From the NCBI RefSeq assembly GCF_026262505.1, contig NC_067203.1:14706392-14770391 (forward strand): a DNA stretch of 64,000 nucleotides, read 5' to 3'. Made by a program: the position numbers and the translations under genes. Positions 31,759 to 40,739 of this stretch are shown here, piece by piece. The notes beneath the pieces were generated by a model. The model was not told the origin of the DNA, did not search any database, and worked only from the letters and a program-made list of their open reading frames with translations. Every line of letters begins with the position of its first letter. The first letter of the stretch is position 1. This DNA comes from Trichomonas vaginalis G3 (taxonomy: Eukaryota > Parabasalia > Trichomonadida > Trichomonadidae).

Positions 31759-33228
31759 TTACTCTTCCTTTAAACTTCTTTGTGCCAAATTTAATATTGC
31801 CTTCAAAGATGGAATAAGGACATTAGGTTCAATCCTTCGGCTTTCGACAATTTCCAAAATGTGTTGAATTAATTTCAAACATTCATCGTGTTTTGAAGCT
31901 CTTTGCTCAACAATCTGATTACCTGCCCTTGTAAGAATTCTTACTGCTCTTTCTTCATTCAAAACATTAGCGACTTGAACCTTAATAATCGCATTTGGAA
32001 TCACAACAGTGATGAGAGTTATGACGATGTCATCAATGCGCTCATTTTTCTTACCCAAGAAAAATGTTTGCTTTAATTGATGAAAGTGTGATTCCGCAAT
32101 GTTATTCGTGGAATCACCTTCTCCACGATATAACATCATCCAATGTTCTTTGGTTCTTCTCCATTGTTTATCGAAATACTTCAAAGCGCGCGGTTCTTCT
32201 TCTTCTAACATTGTTGTCAAGAACTCATATGTTTCATCAGACTCTTCAGCCAGCTTTTCTGCATTCGTTGCATCTGCACGTAATGTCAAAAAGTCCATTG
32301 CTAAATAGAAGTTCTCAAAATTCTGTGGATTGTCAAAATAGCTTCCAACTTTTGCACATGCGCGTAAAACATGCACAGCGCACCAACTGAGCTGCGCAAG
32401 AGGAAATCCGTCCTCAATTGCGCGAGCAATGTTTAGCGCACAGTCAGCGCTCCAATGCTGTGGATCCAGGTGCGCAAACTCACAGAATTTCACCAAACAT
32501 TCTTGAATTTTTTCAGATGTCTGAGGGTTCACTAAAAAATAGCAAAAGGGGAAAATTGTGTTTTGACTTGTTTTCATTGTTACTGCAAACAATTGGATCT
32601 TTCCTTTAATTAAAGAATGAGTGGAATCGACGTGGAGAGGGTTATCAATGCTATGCACCAATTCTTTTGCAGCAAAAGGTGCATATATGATTGTAAACTC
32701 GGAAAAATCTCCATTGTAATCAAATTGAACGAGATCATCTGGGCACTCTTCCTGTAAATTATTCAAAAATGCTTCCAAAGAAGTGTAAGGATCGTTTGAT
32801 AATCTTTGTGCAATAATCTCATCAAGGCGATAAAATTTGTGCTTTAAAGCATCAGTAGACTGCGCGAAAAGTTTCATCGTTTCTTTGTTATTCGTATCAA
32901 TTCCGAACTTATCAAAAAATGCTTTTTGAGCAAGAAATTGCTTTCCACCGTTTTTAATATAAAGTTCGATCCATTTTTGATAAAATTTACTCGCGTAATG
33001 TGAACCCATTTCAACTCCTATATGATGGCAATGTTCTTCATTAACTTTGCTTATAGTAAACACTCCATTTTGTTCTTCAACCCTAAATTTTGCCTTGCAT
33101 AGGGGATACGAACATGAATAAGTGACATATTGCTTTGGAGATCCCGTTCTTCTTCTGTATGGGACACCGCCCTTGACTTCCTGTTTAATACCAAAAGCAA
33201 TAAGCTCCTCTAAGTCCACCGAAATCAT
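31759..33228 (-). CDS. MULE transposase (MULE-A), apparently intact
   Basis: A 489-residue protein from the ATG at 33228; the frame is open 13 codons further up, but only from TTG. An Inr-like TCATTTTT lies just before the ATG. The N-terminal zinc-finger-like motif is C39-x4-C44...H66-x-H68, of the FLYWCH/FAR1 kind, for DNA binding. The MULE catalytic core follows: D201 in HVDSTHSLIKG, D262 in WSADCALNIARA, the CAVH motif at 283-286, and E379 in NNIAESHFHQLK. The enzyme cuts and joins element ends. No stop or frameshift is seen. The identical N-terminal part recurs at 62776-63195. Confidence 0.9.
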   Translation of the reverse strand: MISVDLEELIAFGIKQEVKGGVPYRRRTGSPKQYVTYSCSYPLCKAKFRVEEQNGVFTISKVNEEHCHHIGVEMGSHYASKFYQKWIELYIKNGGKQFLAQKAFFDKFGIDTNNKETMKLFAQSTDALKHKFYRLDEIIAQRLSNDPYTSLEAFLNNLQEECPDDLVQFDYNGDFSEFTIIYAPFAAKELVHSIDNPLHVDSTHSLIKGKIQLFAVTMKTSQNTIFPFCYFLVNPQTSEKIQECLVKFCEFAHLDPQHWSADCALNIARAIEDGFPLAQLSWCAVHVLRACAKVGSYFDNPQNFENFYLAMDFLTLRADATNAEKLAEESDETYEFLTTMLEEEEPRALKYFDKQWRRTKEHWMMLYRGEGDSTNNIAESHFHQLKQTFFLGKKNERIDDIVITLITVVIPNAIIKVQVANVLNEERAVRILTRAGNQIVEQRASKHDECLKLIQHILEIVESRRIEPNVLIPSLKAILNLAQRSLKEE

Positions 33229-33502
33229 AAAAATGAAGTGATTTTGAAAAGAGTTAACAAAATTCAAATCACATCAAAAACAAAAACACATAAAAAATAT
33301 TTTATTATACTCATTCGAAATTAAAAATAATAAAATTTATATATATTAATTTCATTAAATCAAGGTTAAAAATCTCACCGGAAAAATAACCTCAGTGTGA
33401 TAAATTTATCACCGGAAAAATTTACAATAAGGTTAATACCGAAAATATTGAAAAATCAACATTTAAGGTTAATTTAAGAGTATGCACTTTTGTCACCTAC
33501 TC
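33229..33502 (-). promoter_or_regulatory. MULE-A right end: promoter, subterminal palindrome and TIR
   Basis: Holds the transposase promoter (TCATT Inr about 33232-33237 on the minus strand), a perfect 16-bp palindrome GTGATAAATTTATCAC at 33397-33412 flanked by CCGGAAAAA words, and the outer inverted repeat ending at 33502. The block is repeated at 62502-62775, where no difference was noticed by eye. The palindrome is a candidate transposase-binding site. Confidence 0.65.
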
Positions 33503-33512
33503 AAACAGAAAA
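33503..33512. repeat. Target-site duplication of MULE-A, right
   Basis: AAACAGAAAA, identical to 26495-26504, directly after the terminal CTC of the element. Confidence 0.8.
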
Positions 33513-33517
33513 TTTTC

Positions 33518-34420
33518 ATGGGTAATTCAACGTTTTCGGACCCAAATTTCACTTTGTGGGAGTGCGGATATATTGTAATCGGATGCATTATTCTTGCGTT
33601 TGCCATATATTACGTCATCAAAACACTTAAAGATTCGTTAATAACCGACAATAATGTTCAGGGACAGCGTTCAGCTCAGATCTTCTATATAATTGCATTA
33701 TTCGTTAAATCAATCGGATTAATTGTAGCCGGAATTATGATAATTGTAGGATTTCCCAAAGATGAAAAACAACCAACAAAATGGGATATTTACAGTATTA
33801 TACCAACAGGATTTCCAGGATATATGACTGCTGTTGCATATTCTTACATCTTTTTCTCATGGTGTTCTGTTTGTTATTCAAGTTTAGAAAAAAATGCTGT
33901 CGGATTCTACCATAACAGCAAGAAATTGCTTTCAATCCTTATTTACATAATTATAGCACTATTCGTTATTTCATTCTGCTTCATGATTGCATCTTCTTTC
34001 CTTGCAAACAGCAAAAAGTATTATTTGACGGTCGCTCATAACGTTGAATCAGTTGTCGCTACAATACGTGATCTGGCTTGTGCAGTTGCGTTTCTCTTCT
34101 ACTTATTCAAAATTATTAAATTATTTGAGTCCTGCTGCCCATCTTGGGAATCTCCCGAGACTAGATTACTTGTTATGCTCATTGTTTTAATTATTGCGTT
34201 ATTCTTAAGGCCCGTTTGCATTCTGACGTACATTTTGATTTTCACAAAAGATAGTGGATACAGCGAGTTCAGTGATGGATACTTCATTGTATTCCTCTTC
34301 GAATGCTTCATTACGGAGCTTCTTCCTCTTGGATTTATTGGATTTATTAGATTAACGTCATATAGCTCATATAATACGCCTGTTGATGATAACATCGCAG
34401 CTTTCTTAGCCCTTGAATAA
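33518..34420 (+). CDS. THH1/TOM1/TOM3-like seven-helix membrane protein
   Basis: A 300-residue protein with about seven hydrophobic segments, for example YIVIGCIILAFAIYYVI, IFYIIALFVKSIGLIVAGI, ILIYIIIALFVISFCFMIA and LLVMLIVLIIALFL. The segment PTGFPGYMTAVAYSYIFFSW is typical of the THH1/TOM1/TOM3 family, plasma- or vacuolar-membrane proteins related to G-protein-coupled-receptor-like folds. I choose the ATG at 33518 as the host start. The upstream in-frame ATG at 33482 lies inside the MULE-A end and would add twelve element-derived residues. MULE-A sits 5 bp upstream of its duplication, so the native promoter has been pushed 7 kb away. Confidence 0.8.
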   Translation: MGNSTFSDPNFTLWECGYIVIGCIILAFAIYYVIKTLKDSLITDNNVQGQRSAQIFYIIALFVKSIGLIVAGIMIIVGFPKDEKQPTKWDIYSIIPTGFPGYMTAVAYSYIFFSWCSVCYSSLEKNAVGFYHNSKKLLSILIYIIIALFVISFCFMIASSFLANSKKYYLTVAHNVESVVATIRDLACAVAFLFYLFKIIKLFESCCPSWESPETRLLVMLIVLIIALFLRPVCILTYILIFTKDSGYSEFSDGYFIVFLFECFITELLPLGFIGFIRLTSYSSYNTPVDDNIAAFLALE

Positions 34421-34677
34421 TTTATTCAACCTTTTCTTAGATTATATATTATATTATTATCTATCTGTTTATTAAAGACATAACTTTTAATGATACATCA
34501 CTATTGTATTGCAAAACTTAGTTTAAGCATATTCGTTAAGTTTAATTTTTCAATTCTTAACATTATTCAACGTATGCTTATGTTTTTCTTGAAAATTATC
34601 ATAGTATTACCAAACGTAAAACTGTTTATTTACTTATTTTTCTCCAAAAAGATGTTGTATTATTGCATTCAATTTTG

Positions 34678-34694
34678 TCACTTTTTTATTTAAC
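34678..34694 (+). promoter_or_regulatory. Trichomonad initiator (Inr) and leader
   Basis: TCACTTTTT starts 17 nt before the ATG at 34695, fitting the TCAYW initiator that positions transcription starts in trichomonads. The 34421-34677 stretch before it is AT-rich and holds no recognised gene. Confidence 0.55.
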
Positions 34695-35213
34695 ATGAAT
34701 GAAAATACTGAACAACAATCGGATTCAGAAGTCATTACAAGTGTTACTCAAATCATTTACCATCGCTTAGTTAAAGATGTTATCTTCTATTTTGTACAAG
34801 CGAAAAAAGAAAATGGAGATACGGTATATGTCTGGGTTAATCAAGAAACAGTCAATCTATACCCAGATATTCTTAATCTTTATTGGGGACCAAATCCAGG
34901 ATTCTTGAAAGATGTTGAAACTGAAACAATTGATCATGCGAATTCTGCAAATATTCAATATGCAGCAGATCCTTCTCAAAATATCTATACTATTAACTGT
35001 AGAGCGCCTAAACCTGATTTAGTTGGTAATCTAGCTTCAGGCGGCGTAATTAACAAAATTCTTAAGTACAATCCTGCTTCTCGTGAATTCTTGGTGCAGT
35101 TTGCAGATGTAGGTGATCCAAATTCGAATTTTACTTTTCCAGAAAGTTATATGATTGAACTAAATCCAGAAATGGTCATTGATTTCTTCATGAACAATCC
35201 ACAATATTTCTAA
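34695..35213 (+). CDS. Chromodomain-like protein, 172 aa
   Basis: A small acidic protein. Residues about 14-65 (ITSVTQIIYHRLVKDVIFYF, then VWVNQETVNLYPDILNLYW) look like a chromodomain, with the aromatic and strand pattern that cradles methyl-lysine. Residues about 117-165 (INKILKYNPASREFLVQFAD, ending MVIDFF) resemble a second, shadow-like copy. The likely role is reading chromatin marks or bridging to partners. A good Inr lies 17 nt upstream. The frame is whole. Assignment is by eye from weak patterns, so it is moderate. Confidence 0.5.
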   Translation: MNENTEQQSDSEVITSVTQIIYHRLVKDVIFYFVQAKKENGDTVYVWVNQETVNLYPDILNLYWGPNPGFLKDVETETIDHANSANIQYAADPSQNIYTINCRAPKPDLVGNLASGGVINKILKYNPASREFLVQFADVGDPNSNFTFPESYMIELNPEMVIDFFMNNPQYF

Positions 35214-35391
35214 CTCAAAGATCCCTACTTAGTTACGTTATAATTTTAATGCTTTCCAATTATTATAATTATTTTTTCTCTTGATTACTTCATTTTCTTA
35301 TTTAACTAATAGATTTGTATTGTTTGTATTTAGTTTTGATAAATACGTGTTTGATCTAATACTTTTATTCTTTTTTATTTTGAGATATCGC
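35214..35391. other. Intergenic DNA before MULE-B
   Basis: About 180 bases of AT-rich noncoding DNA; no feature recognised. Confidence 0.5.
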
Positions 35392-35527
35392 AAAATTTGG
35401 GCGCGTAAAGGGTTGGCGTCCTAAGGCGTCCTGATGTAAACTATTCAATTTTTGAGAAGTTTACACCATAATTGAATAGTTTATGGCGTCCTGAGAGGAG
35501 ATTTCAATGGGTATGGCGTCCTAAAAA
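35392..35527. repeat. MULE-B left terminal inverted repeat, hairpin-rich
   Basis: Contains four GGCGTCCT words and a perfect 14-bp inverted repeat, TAAACTATTCAATT / AATTGAATAGTTTA, with a second GTAAA/TTTAC pair in its loop. It matches 62209-62341 in inverted orientation. Confidence 0.75.
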
Positions 35528-36261
35528 ATAGAAGAAAATGATTTTTTTTCGATTTTTCTAGAAATTGAATTTTTTAAAAAAGAAAAAAATCAAAACGTAT
35601 ACATTCAAGAAAGACTATAAATGAAGATTTTTCTATTTTTTTTCATTCTAAAACATCTTTTTTTGGATAATTTTTTTTTAATAAATATGTAAGAAAGATT
35701 GAAGAAAAAGTAAATTTACTTTAAGACAATTCGTTTTACATGATGTAAGACCCATAACAACTATAAATATTCAATTATTTAAAATAAAAAAAAAGAAAAA
35801 CAGATTTAATGTATCTCACATCAAAATCCATTGACCTAAGGATGTTAAGTTTCTGTTTTTAAAAGTTGATATTTTTTTTTAATTTTAAGAAAATTAATAG
35901 CATGTTATTAGACAATAGGAGTGTAATGATATTGACTAAACAGAAATGAGAGAATAGAGATATAATTTTGATAAGCAATATTGCGAACAAATTCTGAAGT
36001 AAAATCGCGATCAATAATTGAAAGTTACGATCATGTACTGAAAAATGACGATCGAATTGAATGAATAGAATTATATCTAAGAAAAAATAAATTGTATTTA
36101 GAAGATGAACAAAGAAAGGTGTATGCTAAAAATCATTTAACAATAAATGGAAATAAAACGAAATTGTTAAAAGAAAAAGATGAAAATTGTTAAATAATAT
36201 ATTATTTTTTAGTCATAAGAATAAAAATATAGTAGTTATAAAAGGAATTAGACTTCATATA
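35528..36261. other. MULE-B noncoding interior
   Basis: About 730 bases of AT-rich DNA between the left end and the transposase 3' part. Several CGATCA-type words occur near 36,010-36,055. No gene recognised. Confidence 0.5.
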
Positions 36262-38509
36262 TCAATTCTTTTTCTCTGTAGATGTGGAACGTTTGCTTTT
36301 CGATCTCTTTCGATGAACTTGAAAATATAAGTTATTATCGCTGAGAATCCTTTCCGAAATAGGAGCTTTACGTTGAGGAGGATTGTCGGATGAATTTTGT
36401 TTTTTATTGTTTGATTTTGTTGTTATGGAAGATTTTTTCTTATTTTTTTCAGAATTTTGCTTGCTATTAACTGAAACTTGTTTTGACGGCCCAACAATAG
36501 CATTTGTAGTAGGAAGAATTCCCAATAACGAACGCATTTTCGATAATTGTTTTTCAATATGATCAAGAAGGTCCAGCTTATGTTCTAGATTACTAGACAT
36601 TTGATTTGTAGAAGGATGGTTTTGATTTTCTGGTTCTAAATCTGTAGAGTCTGCAATATTTGAATTTTCGGAGCGAATTGGAGCATCTGAACCTTGATTT
36701 GTATCGGCTTGCTCAAAATTAGTTTGAATTGGAGTGGATGAATTAAAATCTGGATGATTTAATGTTTCATTAAATAATGCCATAATTTTTTCTCTTTTTC
36801 ATTAATAAACTTAGTGATCATTGTATCTTTATCTGTTAGATCGATCGATTTGAGTATATCTGCATTATGAACTGGAATATTTTCGAACAATGAACTCGAT
36901 TCTATGGAACCATATGGAGAAATCTCGTTCTGAGCCAAAGAAAGATCACTTACGTTGTATTGTTTGATAGAAAAAATTGTTTTCTCAAGTCTTTTTGAAA
37001 GCAGTCAAGAATATAATTTTTGTAGCTATCAGTGATAACGGTTTTTATATGGCGCTCGATCTTCTGGTTATTTTTGATGGCGTTATATTTATCTAATTGG
37101 ATTTGAGATATCTTCTTAATAGCTTCATAAATGTTTGGATGTTTTAACTAAGAAAATTCTGAATGCATACTCTCGAGGCAATCATTAGTGAATATTGCAG
37201 TTGCATTATTATATTGAGATATTAAATTGTAGTGCGGCAACCAAACTTTGTTGAAATAATCAATATAATCTTTGATCGAATCAACTTTATTTTGATTAAT
37301 TATATGCATTGTAAGTACAAATTCTTCATGAGACATGAATGGAGTAATAGAATATAGCTTAAATAAAGAATTTTGTAAAGTATTGAAATTTTTTGTATAA
37401 AGTGCTACAAGTTTCCTGTGTAAAGCTTGTTTGAAATGAAATAGGCATCCAATTATACGGACTTTAGGGAAAATTTGTTGAAGTGCCTCTATCATTCCCT
37501 TTTCAAAATCACAATGAATTTGAATTAGCTTTGAAAATTGAATACCCTTGACAGTAAAAATATATTCAAATGCCTTCTTATAAGATTCAAATGTGCGGTT
37601 TTTCATGAATATAAATAAAGTGGTAGATATTGATTTGTTGAAGGTTCACAAATCATAATTGTTAGCATCTGTCCTTTTTGAAAATGTTTTGGTGTAATTT
37701 TAAAAGTTCCATCGCAAAATAAATCTGTGGCTTCTTTTGCAAATTGAATTGCCTTCTCAAAACCAAAAAACATCGTCTCACAATTTGCTTGAAAATCATG
37801 GCCAATGAAAAACTGCTCGCCATTTATTAAACAAAAATTAGCAATTTCATCGTCTGTAATTTTTTCTCCAACAGAAAATTTTCTGGACTTATTATAAACT
37901 TCCCTGACCAATGAATCTTTAATTAATGGGTTTTCATCAGTACCAACAGCAAGTTCTGTCATAAATTTTTTAATCTGCTGAAAAGTGCCGTTGTCTTCAG
38001 AAAATTTTGCATTGCCTTATTGTATATTTCTGTCAGAGTCATTGATTTATGAAGATCATTTTTTTCATTTTGTAACTTTTTAAATTGTCTGCATTCGGGT
38101 ATATGTTCCTTTTGTAAATCTTCGGAAACTGAACTGTTCTCAATTTTAACTAAATAACGTGCTTGACAAGAATGATCGATGCAACGGTAGTAACGTTCAA
38201 TATTATTTGAATTAATAATATTTGTATGATCATGCGAAAAAGCATATCTTTGCGAACAATTGTATCAGGATATTTTCCAGTAACTGCGGGAATATTTTTA
38301 ACTGCAATATAACTAAAATATCTTCTGACAGCTTTAGATTCATTTTCGGCGTATTTAATATTAAAATATTGAAGAACTTGTTTGATTATATTCGTTTTTT
38401 CATCTCTCGATGTTGATTTTTGGTATTTATCAGATTGTCCCTGATAAATATTTTATTTTCGTCTGTAAAGTTTGCTCTTTTTTGAATTAAATATAGATGA
38501 TTTTCTCAT
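36262..38509 (-). pseudogene. MULE-B transposase, decayed
   Basis: Start near 38509 (MRKSSIF) with an Inr-like TCATTTTTT just upstream. An N-terminal finger reads YYRCIDHSCQARYLV...HIPEC. The catalytic core appears as ATDLFCDGTFKI (first Asp), then HCDFEKGMIEALQQIFP with GCLFHFKQAL (second Asp and C-x-x-H), and NDCLESMHSEFS (Glu). The C-terminal part (36262-36783) is Asn/Ser/Lys-rich with basic ends. Frames shift near 37,605, near 37,970-38,000, around 38,230 and before 36,784, and in-frame stops occur, for instance after the HSEFS motif at 37,148. It is a different family from MULE-A. Inactive. Confidence 0.8.
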
Positions 38510-38562
38510 TAAAAAATGAAATGATGCAAAATTTACGAAAACCGTTCGAAAATTGAATTAAA

Positions 38563-38960
38563 AATGAAAAGTAATACTTAAATGAGTAATTCTTTGAGAT
38601 ATTGGTCTTAGATTGAATGTAGCGTCATTCTTAATAGAATATATATTTCATATCATCGGAAATATGATAAAAAGCATATAATAAATGTCAAAAAGAGTGA
38701 ACAAATAAGCAAAGATATTTTTTAAAAAACAATGAAAAGTAATACTTAAATGAGTAATTCTTTGAGATATTGGTCTTAGATTGAATGTAGCGTCATTCTT
38801 ATATAGAATATATATTCATATCATCGGAAATATGATAAAAAGCATATAATAAATGTCAAAAAAGTGAACAAATAAGCAAAGATATTTTTTAAAAAACAAT
38901 GAAAAGTAATACTTAAATGAGTAATTCTTTGAGATATTGGTCTTAGATTGAATGTAGCGT
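38563..38960. repeat. 2.4-copy tandem repeat, 168-bp unit
   Basis: Direct copies start at 38563, 38731 and 38898; the third is cut after about 63 bases. Units begin AATGAAAAGTAATACTTAAA and hold AT-rich words. Located between the MULE-B transposase start and the cargo gene. Confidence 0.9.
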
Positions 38961-38998
38961 CACAAATTTCACAAATATAATTTACTATACAATTTTAT

Positions 38999-39011
38999 TC
39001 ATTTTTTTAAA
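38999..39011 (+). promoter_or_regulatory. Inr of the MULE-B cargo gene
   Basis: TCATTTTTTT starts 13 nt before the ATG at 39012, a good match to the trichomonad TCAYW initiator, so the cargo gene has a host-type promoter. Confidence 0.55.
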
Positions 39012-39289
39012 ATGGCTGACGACAGTCTGTATCAACTAACTCAACTAGTCAAGCATAATGATTATTCTTCGGATTCATTAAATCAACTTTATCAATGCAT
39101 AAGTACAATGACAGAAAGATCAATTGGATGCTTGAATTGGGATAAATTTTTCAAAAAAATCACAGTGACTGATGAAGTTCTTTTACATTTTTTAGCATCC
39201 GTTTTAAACATTGAAAAGATATCAGAATGTTTCAAGGATTCTATTTTTATCACAATATTAATCTTGAAAAATTCAGTAATTTAACTGAA
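39012..39289 (+). pseudogene. Cargo gene of MULE-B, 5' part
   Basis: Begins MADDSLYQLTQLVKHNDYSS and runs for about 90 codons of Leu/Asn-rich, probably helical sequence. The frame stops at 39284 shortly before the insertion point; the neighbouring frame (NLEKFSNLTET) joins more naturally to the 3' part beyond Maverick 2, so a small frameshift is likely. No family is recognised; a helical-repeat protein is possible. The gene is interrupted by the 21.4-kb Maverick and continues at 60737. It could be a host gene captured by MULE-B. Confidence 0.55.
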
Positions 39290-39294
39290 ACAGA
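39290..39294. repeat. Target duplication of Maverick 2, left
   Basis: ACAGA directly before the element start AGTTAGTATAC; the same five bases follow the end at 60732-60736. Confidence 0.75.
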
Positions 39295-39498
39295 AGTTAG
39301 TATACATATCATGGGTACTGAGGCACTGCGCGTCTCCTTACCCCTGATATGTGAATTTGACACTTTACGAAACCGTTAACGTATATTTTACAACACAACG
39401 ACAACACTAACTTAACCTTAAATATTTACAAAGCCACCAACCACTTCACCTCACTAATGTTTTCACAAACGACTTCACTACTGTAAAAATAAACGTTC

Positions 39499-39819
39499 TC
39501 ACTTACAAAAGTATTGCAGCGCTTCCCATTGCTGTGCTTCACATAACAGCTCATAATCTTCTGACTCACTTTCTTCTTCATATAGGTCAAAATCACTGTC
39601 ATAGTTTATACCTGTAAGTTTTGACAAAGCTAATGAAACACGTTTACCGTTTGTATCGTATGCTTGTATAAACTTTCCATTATGCTTGTAGTCATAAACG
39701 CTCAAACTAACTTTACCCTTTCTCCCTCGTATCTGATAGAATGTATTTTCACGAGGAACGAAGAACAAATTCTTGAACTCATGACCGTTGTAGTTTGTTA
39801 TCTCAATAGTTTTCGTCAT
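39499..39819 (-). CDS. Terminal-repeat protein, 106 aa (left copy)
   Basis: A 106-residue protein encoded wholly inside the left terminal repeat; the right repeat encodes the identical protein at 60207-60527, and Maverick 3 a close variant at 63443-63763. The first 70 residues are strand-rich and basic (FYQIRGRKGKVSLSVYD), the end is acidic (YEEESESEDYELL) and finishes with QYFCK. No family is recognised. Start context ATATAAATG with TTTATTTTT upstream. Being in both repeats, it reads inside-out toward both ends and would be present in two copies; a role at the ends, such as terminal protein or regulator, is only a guess. Confidence 0.7.
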   Translation of the reverse strand: MTKTIEITNYNGHEFKNLFFVPRENTFYQIRGRKGKVSLSVYDYKHNGKFIQAYDTNGKRVSLALSKLTGINYDSDFDLYEEESESEDYELLCEAQQWEALQYFCK

Positions 39820-39920
39820 TTATATAAAAATAAACTTAAAAATAAACTTAAAAAATAAACTTAAAAATTAATGATATCACCACTCCCACACGTATGAAAA
39901 CATAGCGCAAAAATAAATTT

Positions 39921-39968
39921 AGGTGAAGCGGTGAGATCTCACCTCTTTTTTCACCTGTTTTTTCACCC
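39921..39968. promoter_or_regulatory. GGTGA iteron/palindrome module (left TIR)
   Basis: A GGTGAGATCTCACC palindrome with flanking TCACC and GGTGA half-sites about 12 bp apart, upstream of the terminal-repeat gene. Confidence 0.75.
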
Positions 39969-39984
39969 ACTTGAATTCATTACT

Positions 39985-40221
39985 TTATAACTCTCTTCCT
40001 TTCTCCAACTCTTCTAACTTCTTCCTAAGTTCAGCAATGTTGTCCTCATGAAGTTTAATCTTTCTCAAAATTCCTTCTTTATCTAATGGTTGCTTTATCT
40101 TTCTAAACTGAACTCTACCATCCTTCATAGTATGAATGTAAAAACCTTCCGGAATAGTTCCTGATTTAATGTATTCTACCAAAAACTTTTGTTTCATTGC
40201 TTCAGTGACTTTAGTCGTCAT
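39985..40221 (-). CDS. Small coiled-coil element protein, 78 aa
   Basis: Starts at the ATG at 40221 (MTTKVTEAM). The middle reads PEGFYIHTMKDGRVQFRKIK, and the last 30 residues form a strong Leu/Glu/Lys coiled coil ending in GREL. The same FYxxxxxKDGxxxxRKxKxPL pattern occurs in the 141-residue protein at 42342-42767, suggesting paralogues. Its end lies in the inner edge of the left terminal repeat. No function is recognised. Confidence 0.5.
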   Translation of the reverse strand: MTTKVTEAMKQKFLVEYIKSGTIPEGFYIHTMKDGRVQFRKIKQPLDKEGILRKIKLHEDNIAELRKKLEELEKGREL

Positions 40222-40298
40222 TTCAATCAAATAAAAATTTTAATATTAAATAAAAATAACGTTATTTTTTCAGTAAGGAAACGCAGGAGTTTTACGAT

Positions 40299-40709
40299 TT
40301 ATTTGAGGAGTAGGTTTTGGTTTAAATGTTGGAGTCGGTTAGGAGTTGACTTTTGAACAGGAGTTTGTACTTCCATAGGTTCAGGAGTCATTGAAGGTTT
40401 TGCTTGTGAAGGTGTCGGAGTTTGTTTAACTTCAGCTACTTCAGTATTATTTACAACATTTGCTTTATTTCTTTTCAACATCATTACTGCTCCTGCTGTA
40501 GCTAGCAAACCTAGTGGGAGACCATATCTTATATAAGGACTTGACCAAATGCTATTTTTGGCAGGAGCTGGTGGAACACCTAACCTTGGTGAAACTGCTC
40601 TTTGCCATTGTGCAGCTCGTAAGAAATATTCAATAGGTGCTCCATAATCGTTTGGTAAAGTTTGTTTCATAGATGGTGAAGGTTCACGAGAGCTTGATGA
40701 AGAACTCAT
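40299..40709 (-). CDS. Single-pass membrane protein with Pro-rich tail, 136 aa
   Basis: Starts MSSSSSSREPSPSM in a TTATAAATG context with a TTTATTTTT box. A hydrophobic segment at about 66-83 (YGLPLGLLATAGAVMML) is followed by basic residues (KRNK), then a Thr/Pro-rich tail. Such a layout would suit a minor virion or membrane-anchored protein. It lies behind the capsid gene. Its extreme end looks altered, in keeping with the decayed state of the element. Function unknown. Confidence 0.5.
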   Translation of the reverse strand: MSSSSSSREPSPSMKQTLPNDYGAPIEYFLRAAQWQRAVSPRLGVPPAPAKNSIWSSPYIRYGLPLGLLATAGAVMMLKRNKANVVNNTEVAEVKQTPTPSQAKPSMTPEPMEVQTPVQKSTPNRLQHLNQNLLLK

Positions 40710-40739
40710 TTATAAGCTTTAAAAATAAACGTTCATCCT

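Larger units (their letters stand above)
26505..33502 (-). mobile_element. MULE-A, Mutator-like DNA transposon with internal satellite
   Basis: A 6,998-bp element bounded by a 10-bp direct duplication. Its ends, GAG...CTC, form an imperfect inverted repeat matching at 14 of the first 20 bases (GAGATTGGGACAAAGTTGCA on the left; GAGTAGGTGACAAAAGTGCA read inward from the right). Contents: a short left end, a 4,970-bp tandem array (26580-31549), a spacer, the transposase on the minus strand and a 270-bp right end. A second copy starts at 62502 in the opposite orientation with no difference noticed in the stretches compared, so activity is recent. A 121-bp array filling 71% of a MULE is unusual. 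Confidence 0.8.
39295..40001. repeat. Maverick 2 left terminal inverted repeat
   Basis: About 707 bases inverted relative to 60038-60731. Differences include the number of AATAAACTT words near 39,830-39,865 and a few substitutions. Contains a GC-rich GAGGCACTGCGCGTCTCC stretch near its tip, one gene and a GGTGA palindrome module. Confidence 0.9.

Noticed and set aside
32064-32390. Open frames antisense to the MULE-A transposase
   Set aside because: Overlap the clearly coding transposase in other frames; no independent support.
34490-34693. 67-codon frame between the THH1-like and chromodomain-like genes
   Set aside because: Phe/Ile-rich AT-driven sequence ending at the next promoter; regarded as noncoding.
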